The translations under genes and the position numbers were made by a program. The notes under the pieces were generated by a model that had not been told where the DNA came from, did no database searches, and saw nothing but the letters and a program-made list of their open reading frames with translations. A stretch of DNA of 36,165 nt from Planctomycetia bacterium (GTDB taxonomy: Bacteria; Planctomycetota; Planctomycetia; Gemmatales; Gemmataceae), in the NCBI GenBank assembly GCA_005808665.1, contig SYLG01000150.1:1-36165 (forward strand), given 5' to 3'. This document shows positions 25,698 to 33,496 of this stretch, piece by piece. The stretch's first letter is position 1. The number at the start of each line of letters is the position of its first letter.

Positions 25698-27362
25698 TTG
25701 ACCCAATCCATTTTTTTCCGAACTGATGCATCCCTACAAATAGGCACGGGCCATGTCATGAGGTGCCTTACCTTGGCAACCGAACTGAAAAGCCGAGGGT
25801 GTGTAATCTCCTTTGTTTGCAGAAACCATCCAGGCAATTTGAACGACCTGATTCGAAAAAACGGCTTTGAGGTTTTAGACCTTTCCCAACCCACCCAAGA
25901 AAATCGGAAAATTTTAGAAAAAGACTCATCAAGGGGCGAATATGCCCAATGGCTGGGGGTTACCCAGGTTCAGGACGCTAGAGAAACCTTATCAGTACTT
26001 GGAGAAAAAAAACCTGATTGGCTTATCGTCGACCATTATGTTTTGGACAAATCTTGGGAAACCGCCCTTCGACCAAATGTTAAAAAGGTTATGGTAATCG
26101 ATGACCTAGCCGATCGGGAACACGATTGTGATTTGTTGTTGGATCAAAATCTCGTTGCCAACCGAAACACCCGTTACCAAGATTTGTTGCCCACCCAATG
26201 TGGTCGGTTGCTGGGCCCTGAATTCGCATTGTTGCAATCCCAATATTCGGAATTTTGTCCCTGCGTGCCGCCACGGGAAGGTCGGGTGCGTCGGGTCTTA
26301 GTCTACTTTGGCGGAGCGGATACCGATAACCTGACAGGCAGGACCATTGCCGCCTTCCTTTCACTCGGACGATCGGATATTTCCCTGGATGTGGTTATAA
26401 ACCCTTCAAGTCTTCATGCGGCAACTATTCGGTGGCAAATAAGCGTCCAGAAACAAATTGCCCTGCACGAAGAATTACCCAGCTTGGCTCCATTAATGGT
26501 GAAGGCGGATTTGGCTATCGGTGCAGGCGGGGCAACTTCTTGGGAGCGTTGTTGCTTGGGATTACCCTCCTTGGTCGTCACCCTGGCTGAAAATCAGATA
26601 CCCATTGCAGAGGAACTTCACCACCAAGGTTGCATACGCTGGTTGGGTCACAAGGATAAAGTCAGTGAAGCTGACATTGCAAAAAACTTGAAAAGTGTCA
26701 TTGAGGCCGATCTCCAACCTGATTGGTCAGCTAATTGTCGGCAAAAGGTGGATGGTTTTGGTACCAAAAGAGTGGCCGACATTTTGTTGCTCAACGCACA
26801 AACGAAACTCCAAGCTCGACCGGTTCGATTGGAGGATGAAGCTTTGATATTGAAATGGGCCAATGATCCGTTTGCCCGCCAAAATGCTTTTTCATCGGAA
26901 GCCATTGCCCTATCCACTCATCGCACATGGTTTCGCAGTAAGTTACGCGATTTTGAAAATAATCGGTTTTTTATTGTGGAAACCGAGGACGAATTTCCAA
27001 TTGGACAGGTGCGTTTTGAACGGGTTAATGATGAATGGGAAATTGACTATTCCCTCGAGCAATGCGTTCGAGGCAGGAAATTGGGTAGAAAGTTGTTACA
27101 AACTGCCATGGTTGCCTTTCGGGAAAGCACAAATGGGGTTATCCTTCTTGCCCAAGTCAAAAAATCCAATACCGCCTCCTGTCACATTTTTGAAGAATTA
27201 GGTTTTGAATCAGGATTTGAATCAGGAAATGGGGGGGGGGAGGAAGTTGTCTGTCGTTATTCTCTCCGACCAGGAAAGCTGGATCAACCCTTTTCTCCCC
27301 GATTTGATATTAACCTGGCTGAGGAAAGGATTCCGGGTTGGATGGGCCCACAACCACAATGA
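25698..27362 (+). CDS. pseG: Fusion of PseG (UDP-sugar hydrolase) and PseH (N-acetyltransferase)
   Basis: A 554-residue bifunctional enzyme of CMP-Pse synthesis. Residues 1 to about 365 are PseG, the GT-B-fold hydrolase removing UDP: FRTDASLQIGTGHVMRCL with the catalytic His19, VDHYVLD, and the nucleotide-site stretch LAIGAGGATSWERCCLGLPS. From about 372 a GNAT domain follows (ARPVRLEDEALILKWAND, GQVRFERVNDEWEIDYSL, GRKLGRKLLQTAM, FEELGF), matching PseH, which acetylates the 4-amino group. In the pathway PseH acts just before PseG. TTG 25698 is the start. The last GNAT strand (EEVVCRYSL) is encoded right after a ten-G run; beyond it some 30 residues look like read-through into the overlapping next gene. 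Confidence 0.9.
   Translation: MTQSIFFRTDASLQIGTGHVMRCLTLATELKSRGCVISFVCRNHPGNLNDLIRKNGFEVLDLSQPTQENRKILEKDSSRGEYAQWLGVTQVQDARETLSVLGEKKPDWLIVDHYVLDKSWETALRPNVKKVMVIDDLADREHDCDLLLDQNLVANRNTRYQDLLPTQCGRLLGPEFALLQSQYSEFCPCVPPREGRVRRVLVYFGGADTDNLTGRTIAAFLSLGRSDISLDVVINPSSLHAATIRWQISVQKQIALHEELPSLAPLMVKADLAIGAGGATSWERCCLGLPSLVVTLAENQIPIAEELHHQGCIRWLGHKDKVSEADIAKNLKSVIEADLQPDWSANCRQKVDGFGTKRVADILLLNAQTKLQARPVRLEDEALILKWANDPFARQNAFSSEAIALSTHRTWFRSKLRDFENNRFFIVETEDEFPIGQVRFERVNDEWEIDYSLEQCVRGRKLGRKLLQTAMVAFRESTNGVILLAQVKKSNTASCHIFEELGFESGFESGNGGGEEVVCRYSLRPGKLDQPFSPRFDINLAEERIPGWMGPQPQ
27204..27240 (+). repeat. 12-bp tandem duplication followed by a G10 run
   Basis: TTTGAATCAGGA stands twice in tandem (27204-27215 and 27216-27227), encoding the repeated FESG in PseH. 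Four bases on, 27231-27240 is ten consecutive G residues. The run is inside the PseG-PseH frame and, in another frame, directly after a possible ATG of the formyltransferase gene (27229). Loss of one G would put the pseG-pseH frame into the formyltransferase frame; gain of one would lead to an early stop. Confidence 0.9.
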
Positions 27363-27876
27363 TTTAAATGGTGGCGACCTATGTTTTTATTTGGGATATG
27401 GGCGAATCGTTGGTCAACAGATTCGGAATAGGTTTCGCAATAATCTGGTTGTCCATGAAAGTGCTCTTCCCAAAGGCCGGGGCTGGTCACCAACCAGTTG
27501 GCTGATACGGGAAGGTGCGTCCTGCATACCGGTTACTTTATTGGAAGCTGTTGAGGAAGTTGATTCAGGATCAATCTATTTGCAAGAATGGATTGAGTTG
27601 AAAGGGTATGAATTGGTTTCAGAATGACGTGAACTTTTATTTGACTCTACCCGACGACTTTGCCAGAGTTTTGTAGAACAATACCCGGACATTCAGGAAC
27701 AAGGTAAACCCCAGAATGGTATTCCCTCTTTTTATCCTCGGCTTTTTGCGAAGGATAGTAGGCTTGACCCTACTAAAAGCCTTGCAGAACAATTCAATTT
27801 ACTGCGCATTGTGGACAATCATAAATATCCAGCATTTTTTGATATGGATGGCAAACGATTTTTATTGAAAAATTGA
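27229..27876 (+). pseudogene. Formyltransferase-like gene with an in-frame TGA
   Basis: In a different frame from pseG-pseH, and overlapping it by 134 bp, lies a formyltransferase-family gene. Possible starts are ATG 27229, just before the G run, or TTG 27247. It reads LSVVILSDQESWINPFLP, then NNLVVHESALPKGRGWSP and VTLLEAVEEVDSGSIYLQ, typical of sugar formyltransferases in Pse/Leg loci. The frame stops at TGA 27625-27627 but continues to TGA 27874-27876 with the family's C terminus: SRLDPTKSLAEQFNLLRIVD, then HKYPAFFDMDGKRFLLKN. A single change (for example TGG or CGA to TGA) would explain it. The truncated product lacks about a third of the protein. A sequencing error is the alternative. 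Confidence 0.8.
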
Positions 27877-27938
27877 ATTACAAATTGTGGATTAACAATA
27901 AGCCACTGCTGTGATTGAAAAAACGAAAAAAATCAAGT

Positions 27939-28625
27939 ATGGTTAAAAGATTTTTAATTATAGCGACTCCTCATTGTAGAAATGATAATACGGAATTTAG
28001 ATTGCGTGAAAAATTTCCCGATTTTAATATTTTAAGATTTAAAAGCCCTGAAGAGCTTGTCCCTGAAATATTAGAAAAGATATCCCCAGAGTGGATATTT
28101 TTTCCTCATTGGTCGTGGATCATTCCTAAATCTGTCCACGAAAAATACCCATGCGTCATTTTCCATATGACTGATGTACCGTATGGAAGGGGTGGTAGCC
28201 CTCTTCAAAACCTGATTGTTAGAGGACATAAATCTACGGTCATTTCCGCCCTAAAGTGCCAGGAGGAATTGGATGGGGGGCCAGTTTATTTGAAAAAACC
28301 ATTATCACTCGAGGGAACGGCTGAGGAGATTCTTCAAAGGGCTTCAAATATTATTACAGAAATGATTAAGGAAATAGTCCTTAATCCTAAACCACCTTCT
28401 CCACAAATCGGTCCGATTACGAAATTTATCCGTCGCAAACCAAGTGATGGAAACTTTGCTGCTTTGAATACACCGGAAGGTGTATTTGATTATATTCGAA
28501 TGTTGGATGGTGATGGATATCCTCCTGCATTTTTAGAATCTGGCAATATGTTTGTTGAATTTAAAAAAGCACTAAGGGTTGGTGATACTGTGGAAGCAAT
28601 TGCAGTAATTAAAGTAAAGAAGTGA
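27939..28625 (+). CDS. Second formyltransferase-like protein
   Basis: Intact formyltransferase-family protein of 228 residues from ATG 27939 (a TTG at 27915 would add eight residues). Key blocks are WIFFPHWSWIIP, FHMTDVPYGRGGSPLQNLI with the catalytic-type histidine, and a CQEELDGGPVYLKKPL segment with the conserved Asp; the C terminus has DGDGYPPAFLE, the usual end motif. Such enzymes use N10-formyltetrahydrofolate to formylate an amino sugar. Being next to a broken relative, it may be the working copy or act on another amino group. The gene is AT-rich compared with pseG-pseH. Its stop overlaps the GTG of the deacetylase gene (GTGA). Confidence 0.82.
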   Translation: MVKRFLIIATPHCRNDNTEFRLREKFPDFNILRFKSPEELVPEILEKISPEWIFFPHWSWIIPKSVHEKYPCVIFHMTDVPYGRGGSPLQNLIVRGHKSTVISALKCQEELDGGPVYLKKPLSLEGTAEEILQRASNIITEMIKEIVLNPKPPSPQIGPITKFIRRKPSDGNFAALNTPEGVFDYIRMLDGDGYPPAFLESGNMFVEFKKALRVGDTVEAIAVIKVKK

Positions 28626-29305
28626 AAAAATCTCCTGTTTTAGTGGTAGCTGCCCACCCCGATGATGAGGTATTGGGGTGTGGTGGAACAATTGCAAAAT
28701 TTGCCCTTGAGGGCCGACCGGTTCATGTTTTGTTGCTTGCGGATGGTGAATCCTCTAGAGAATCTAACATAGGATTCGATGATTTGATTCAGAACCGAAA
28801 TGCTTCAGCCGAGAAAGCGGCTGACATTTTGGGGATCTCAAGCCTGAAAATTTGCGAATTTCCTGATAACCGACTCGATTCCATAAATGTCTTTGATGTG
28901 GTAAAAATAATTGAAGCATCCATTCGTGATACATTGCCGACTACGGTTTTTACTCACCACTATGGCGATGTCAATGTGGATCACCGGGTTGTCCACGAGG
29001 CTGTTCTTGCGGCGTGCAGGCCACAACCTGGTTTTTGTGTGAAAGAACTGTTTTTCTTTGAGATACCTTCCTCAACCGAATGGAGGCCTCCTAATTCAGC
29101 TACACCATTTGTCCCAAACCTATTTGTTAATATAGACATTTTCTTGGATACCAAAAAAAAAGCTTTGTTAGCTTATGCTTCTGAAATGAGAGATTTCCCC
29201 CATGCCCGGTCAATCAAGGCGGTTGAGGCACTTGCCCGGTGGCGAGGAGCATGCGTTGGTAAAAATGCAGCTGAGGCTTTCATGGTTGGCAGGATAATAA
29301 ACTGA
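28622..29305 (+). CDS. PIG-L/LmbE family N-deacetylase
   Basis: Zinc-dependent deacetylase of 227 residues, starting at GTG 28622. The metal-binding motif AHPDDEVLGCGG lies at residues 11-22, with H12, D14 and D15, and the second part HHYGDVNVDHRVVHEAV supplies the third metal ligand. This family removes acetyl groups from N-acetylated sugars. Coupled to the formyltransferase gene by a 4-bp overlap, it suggests that an N-acetyl is removed and replaced by N-formyl on the nonulosonic acid or its precursor. That exchange is inference from order and families. Confidence 0.88.
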   Translation: MKKSPVLVVAAHPDDEVLGCGGTIAKFALEGRPVHVLLLADGESSRESNIGFDDLIQNRNASAEKAADILGISSLKICEFPDNRLDSINVFDVVKIIEASIRDTLPTTVFTHHYGDVNVDHRVVHEAVLAACRPQPGFCVKELFFFEIPSSTEWRPPNSATPFVPNLFVNIDIFLDTKKKALLAYASEMRDFPHARSIKAVEALARWRGACVGKNAAEAFMVGRIIN

Positions 29306-29404
29306 TCAAGGTGTTCATTTGAATTTTTTACTAATAAATATAATGCCATTTATTATTGCGGCAATTTCAAAAAATCCCAACTAATCCTTGTAAAAAGCGT
29401 TGGC

Positions 29405-29453
29405 GATTGTAGGAGTCGCCGCTTGAGCTCACTCCTCGCTGCTACAAACGATC
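29405..29453. repeat. Imperfect palindrome resembling a REP-type repeat
   Basis: GATTGTAG at the left (29405-29412) pairs with CTACAA and ATC at the right (29442-29447, 29451-29453). Between them AGGAGT and ACTCCT match again and GAGCTC lies near the centre. The shape recalls 'gtaggagcgagcttgctcgc' repetitive extragenic palindromes. It occurs once in the window, between the deacetylase gene and the third MNT-HEPN pair, so whether it is a genomic repeat cannot be told here. Confidence 0.45.
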
Positions 29454-29525
29454 ATTATTTTCCCACAAAAAATTGGGCAAATTCAAAATTCAAAATTCAA
29501 TTTGATAAACCCATGATTAAGGCCG

Positions 29526-29843
29526 ATGATCCAGACCCCAAAAATAAGGCTCTCCCCAAGAGAAATCGAGGTCATCCGAAAAACGGTGGTTCGGTTACTA
29601 GGGAATCGCACCTCCATTCGGATTTTTGGTTCCCGGGCAAGGCTGGATGAAAAAGGCGGCGATATCGACATCCTGGTTGAAACCGATCATCACCTAATAA
29701 ATAGGATGGCTACTACTTGCCGGTTGACAAGTGAATTGCAAATGCAACTGGGTGATCAAAAAATGGATATTATCCTTACCGAACCCGGTATGCGGGAACA
29801 ACTGATACACAAAATAGCTCGTCAAACTGGAGTGATAGTATAG
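29526..29843 (+). CDS. Minimal nucleotidyltransferase (MntA-like), pair 3
   Basis: A 105-residue MNT protein starting at ATG 29526. The catalytic motif is IFGSRARLDEKGGDIDIL with G35, S36, D46 and D48; D81 in MDIILTEP is the third acidic residue. Its layout is like the protein at 21140, and so is its partner, so the two modules are paralogous. It stands after a 220-bp gap that includes a palindrome, outside the tight overlaps seen at the other pairs. Confidence 0.8.
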   Translation: MIQTPKIRLSPREIEVIRKTVVRLLGNRTSIRIFGSRARLDEKGGDIDILVETDHHLINRMATTCRLTSELQMQLGDQKMDIILTEPGMREQLIHKIARQTGVIV

Positions 29844-29887
29844 CATCTGATCCTGGTATTGCCGACCGCGAAAGGTTTCTTTCCCTA

Positions 29888-30361
29888 TTGGAAATCGTCC
29901 GAAGGCAAGGCGATTTGTTGCTAAAGACCGATGCCCTAATATTCAATGAGAAACTGGATGCCGCTTGGGTTGAACGGTTAGAATTGGATGAAACTTTAGC
30001 AGAACGCCTGGATGCTTTTGTTTCGCGTTTTGGACGGATGCAGGATACCCTGGGCGACAAATTGTTGCCCTCCCTCCTTCGGGCATTGGCGGAAAAGCTA
30101 GGAAGTATGCTGGATAATCTGAACAAAGCGGAGAAATTTGGCTTGCTAACTTCTGTGGTGGATTGGTTGGATACCCGCAATTTGCGCAACAAATTGATAC
30201 ACGAATATAGTACCGATGCGGAAGAGTTTGCAATTGTCCTCAATCAAGCCCATGAAGGGGTGTCCTTATTGGTTGCCACCTACAATGCAATGAACCTATA
30301 CGCATTCGCCCGCTTCCCAGTAAATGAATGGCCAAATGCGTTGCCAGGAACCCGTGGATAA
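29888..30361 (+). CDS. HEPN-domain protein (HepT-like), pair 3
   Basis: Helical HEPN protein with the Rx4HxY motif R100, H105 and Y107 in NLRNKLIHEY (numbering from TTG 29888, 157 residues). Compared with its paralogue at 21436 some N-terminal residues are missing from this start. The frame is open further upstream (SDPGIADRERFLSLL), and the homologous start would fall at an ATA at 29840 overlapping the MNT stop, so the true start may be a rare codon or a mutated ATG. The C terminus carries an extra 25 residues. The pair sits directly before pseI, 57 bp away. Confidence 0.75.
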   Translation: MEIVRRQGDLLLKTDALIFNEKLDAAWVERLELDETLAERLDAFVSRFGRMQDTLGDKLLPSLLRALAEKLGSMLDNLNKAEKFGLLTSVVDWLDTRNLRNKLIHEYSTDAEEFAIVLNQAHEGVSLLVATYNAMNLYAFARFPVNEWPNALPGTRG

Positions 30362-30418
30362 TAGTAGGTAATATGGTTTGTTTTTATAATGATGCAATTA
30401 TTGAAAAGAATTTGAAAA

Positions 30419-31477
30419 ATGTTTAAATTGGGAAATCTTGAGATAGGGTTGCACCACCCACCCTTCATCATTGCCGAAATGTCAGGCAATCACAACCAAT
30501 CCCTGGAACGGGCTTTGGCCATTGTTGAAGCTGCCGCTATGTCCGGGGCACACGCCCTGAAGTTGCAAACTTATACGGCGGATACCATGACATTGGATGT
30601 GCGTGGAGGGGAATTTGAAATCCAGGATCCGAATAGCCTTTGGGCCGGCAAAAATCTCCACGATCTTTACAAACAAGCGTATACTCCTTGGGAATGGCAC
30701 AAACCTCTTTTTGACCGTGCCAAAGAATTGGGGATGTTAGCATTCAGTAGTCCCTTTGATGAAACGGCGGTGGATTTCTTGGAAACCCTCCATGTCCCTG
30801 CCTATAAAATCGCTTCTTTTGAAAATAACCACATTCCTCTCATAAAAAAAGTTGCTTCGACAGGCAAACCAATCATTATGTCCACGGGCATGGCAACCAT
30901 TGCCGAACTGGATGAAGCGGTAACTGCGGCTAGGCAATCAGGCTGCCACGACCTTACTCTCCTTAAATGTACTAGCACCTATCCAGCAACTCCTGCCAAT
31001 TCGAATATCCTCACCATTCCGCACATGAAACAGTTGTTTGGATGTGAGGTGGGACTTTCCGACCACACCATGGGGGTAGGGGTTGCGGTGGCGGCGGTGG
31101 CCCATGGTGCTTCTATAATTGAAAAACACTTTACCCTCTCACGTGCCGAAGGGGGTGTGGACAGTGCTTTTTCCATGGAACACCATGAATTGAAATTGTT
31201 GGTGGAAGAAACCAGGAGGGCTTGGGAATCCCTGGGCCAAATCACCTATGGACCCACCGAAGCAGAAAAAAAATCCTTAATATTCCGCCGCTCCATTTAT
31301 GTGGCTAAAGACATCCAAGCAGGGGAAATACTAACAAAGGACAATATAAAAATTGTAAGACCTGGTTTGGGCCTACCCCCCAAATATTATTATGAAATTT
31401 TAAAGATATATGCTCGAAACTTTCTTAAAAAAGGTACACCTATAACTTGGAAATTAATTGGGAGACAAAAAATTTAA
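30419..31477 (+). CDS. pseI: Pseudaminic acid synthase, PseI
   Basis: Condenses phosphoenolpyruvate with the 6-deoxy-altrose derivative made by PseG, giving pseudaminic acid. It has 352 residues and the NeuB/PseI TIM-barrel motifs: FIIAEMSGNHN, KLQTYTADTMT, FSSPFDETAVDFL, YKIASFE, IMSTGMAT, CTSTYPA, SDHTMG and EKHFTLSR. The C-terminal antifreeze-like (SAF) domain is at about 290-352 (FRRSIYVAKDIQAGEIL). The CTSTYPA and TYTADT forms favour PseI over sialic or legionaminic acid synthases. The ATG at 30419 has no strong ribosome binding site. The last 100 bp or so turn clearly AT-rich, in line with everything that follows. Confidence 0.93.
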   Translation: MFKLGNLEIGLHHPPFIIAEMSGNHNQSLERALAIVEAAAMSGAHALKLQTYTADTMTLDVRGGEFEIQDPNSLWAGKNLHDLYKQAYTPWEWHKPLFDRAKELGMLAFSSPFDETAVDFLETLHVPAYKIASFENNHIPLIKKVASTGKPIIMSTGMATIAELDEAVTAARQSGCHDLTLLKCTSTYPATPANSNILTIPHMKQLFGCEVGLSDHTMGVGVAVAAVAHGASIIEKHFTLSRAEGGVDSAFSMEHHELKLLVEETRRAWESLGQITYGPTEAEKKSLIFRRSIYVAKDIQAGEILTKDNIKIVRPGLGLPPKYYYEILKIYARNFLKKGTPITWKLIGRQKI

Positions 31478-32017
31478 ATGCAAAGAATCAAGATTGAATG
31501 TTCAAGTGAAAAAAAGATGGATCAAAAAACAAATTTTTATATGGGAATGATAGTAAATGGTCCTTAAAGAATGATGAAAATAGATTAAAAAACAAAAGCC
31601 TACTAAAAACATGAAAGATTACCGGATAACAATAAGAAAAAATTTATCTATACTAGGAAAACTAAAACATACGCGGTTGCCCAGATATACCGACTCTGGG
31701 CGGACTAGGCATCGTACCAAAATAGCAAATCTATCTATTTTACGGTGAATTTGGCCTTATATTGATCCAACAGCGGAGGTTCTAGAAACCTAAAAAATAT
31801 TCTAAGAATTTAGTTAAGATAAGGCCATGTTTAATCCTTAAGTATCACAAAAATAGGTAAATGATTAAAAAAACAGATTGTCGGAAAATAAAAATTATGA
31901 AAAATAAAACAAAGAAGGTAAAAATTATATAAATAACTAGTGGTATTATTGATATTTGTAAAATTAAAGATTGTGTCATACAGAAAAATATAGAAAGAAA
32001 CTAGATGGAGTCAAATA
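31478..32017. other. AT-rich gap after pseI with one hairpin
   Basis: About 540 bp, very AT-rich. One stable hairpin stands out: GCCCAGA (31679-31685) with TCTGGGC (31695-31701), loop of 9 nt, no T tract after it. It lies in a 45-codon open frame (31611-31748) ending SGRTRHRTKIANLSILR whose product I do not recognise. No transposase or RNA gene is seen. A promoter for the downstream genes is likely, but too AT-rich to pinpoint. Confidence 0.35.
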
Positions 32018-33496
32018 GTGATTAAAACAACAATAAAATACTTAATAGGAAAAATAAAGCCTTATCATGGGTATGCGAAAATATTGAACTCAAAAAAAAA
32101 CAACTTTAGAAGTGGTGATAACAGGGAAAACATTTTTTTTTCAAATAGTGTGGGAAGTGGATTTTGGTTTAAATATTTTGCCTACCATGTGGCTCTTTCG
32201 AGAATGTTAGGAGCAAATGCGGTTTATTTATGGACAGATAAAAGTCTAACTCCAGAATTGAAAAAAAACTGCTTTAGTAAGTGGTCGTATTGGTTTATAA
32301 AAGACAAAAAAAACAATATTTTAATTGATAATATTAAAATAAATGATTGCGATGTGCTCGAAAAAGATGACATTGAGGTTATTGCTGAAACATCGTTAAT
32401 TGATTATTGCTATTTAAACCTTATAGAATACCCGGACCGCAGTTATGAAAGCAGTAAATTATACCAATATCGTATAATTACAAATACCGAGTCACTAATA
32501 AGATTAAAAAAACTACTAAAATATAGACGGCCAAAAAGATTACATATTCCAGGTGGCGCAAACTTGGAAAACAAAATCTGTTTATATGTAGCTATGAAAT
32601 TAGGTATTGAAGCGGTTACTTATGAGATTGGTGAAAAAGCGGGAAAAATTGTTACCACCAAAAACAATCATTTTTGGAAGTTTGATTCAAAAGAGCTGTA
32701 TCTAAAATATTTCAATCAATATGAAAAGTCACTGCCAGATGCTTATCGGGTACTTGAAAAAAGGATGGAGCCAAGGAAATTTGATGACAATATAGTTGCA
32801 TTTCAAAATACCGATGTTGTGGATAGGGAAAAAATACTTGAAGAATTGAAAATTGGAAAAGAGAAAAAAATAGCCCTGGCGTGTACTAATGTGGCGTGGG
32901 ATGCTGCGGCATTATTTATGGGCAGGGCATTCAAATCACAAATAGAGTGGCTCATTTTTCTGGTTGAATATTTTAGAGAAAAACAAAATTGGCAACTTAT
33001 AATTAGGATTCATCCCGGAGAAACATTACATAAAACAAATACAAGATTGGGGGCGGATTTGGTTAAGGTGTATAATAATAAATTACCAGAAAATGTGAAG
33101 ATAATATTTCCAGAAGACAAGATAAATACATATTCAATAGTTAAATATGCGCAAATTGGATTTGTTTTTACGAGTAGTATTGGTATGGAAATGGTAATGC
33201 TGGGCCTCCCTGTTATAACGGTTGGAATTGTCCATTACGCAGAATTAGGATTTACATATGATCCAATTAATAAAAAGGATTGTGAAAAAACTATTGATGG
33301 TTTAATAAATAATTCCTTAAGTGTTGGTGAAGATTGGGCGAAAACAGCTGGGGTGTATTTTAATATCTATCATGCTGAAGTATATAAAGATGCTGTCTGG
33401 AATTGGAGGGATTTTGAACGGTACGGGAAAATTGCAAATTGGGAAAAGTGTTTCAACAAATCATCATCTATTTTGGATTTTTTAAAAAATGATTAA
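32018..33496 (+). CDS. Capsule-polysaccharide-type glycosyltransferase candidate
   Basis: A 492-residue soluble protein, start GTG 32018. The C-terminal half looks like the GT-B nucleotide-sugar binding domain of capsule synthesis or Kdo-transferase-like proteins (KpsC/KpsS relatives): WQLIIRIHPGE, VKIIFPEDKINTYSIVKYA and FVFTSSIGMEMVMLGLPVI then HYAELGF. The N-terminal half, with NSVGSGFWFKYFAYHVALS, is not recognised. It could transfer the finished nonulosonic acid or another residue, but nothing shows which. The gene is much more AT-rich than those before 31 kb and overlaps the next gene by 8 bp. Confidence 0.6.
   Translation: MIKTTIKYLIGKIKPYHGYAKILNSKKNNFRSGDNRENIFFSNSVGSGFWFKYFAYHVALSRMLGANAVYLWTDKSLTPELKKNCFSKWSYWFIKDKKNNILIDNIKINDCDVLEKDDIEVIAETSLIDYCYLNLIEYPDRSYESSKLYQYRIITNTESLIRLKKLLKYRRPKRLHIPGGANLENKICLYVAMKLGIEAVTYEIGEKAGKIVTTKNNHFWKFDSKELYLKYFNQYEKSLPDAYRVLEKRMEPRKFDDNIVAFQNTDVVDREKILEELKIGKEKKIALACTNVAWDAAALFMGRAFKSQIEWLIFLVEYFREKQNWQLIIRIHPGETLHKTNTRLGADLVKVYNNKLPENVKIIFPEDKINTYSIVKYAQIGFVFTSSIGMEMVMLGLPVITVGIVHYAELGFTYDPINKKDCEKTIDGLINNSLSVGEDWAKTAGVYFNIYHAEVYKDAVWNWRDFERYGKIANWEKCFNKSSSILDFLKND

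Noticed and set aside
17333-27876. Stop-codon reassignment or recoding as the cause of the two in-frame stops
   Set aside because: TAA and TGA both end many intact genes in the window, and no recoding signal such as a SECIS-like hairpin is evident after the TGA at 27625.
31611-31748. 45-codon frame in the gap after pseI
   Set aside because: No ribosome binding site and no recognised family; mentioned only within the gap description.
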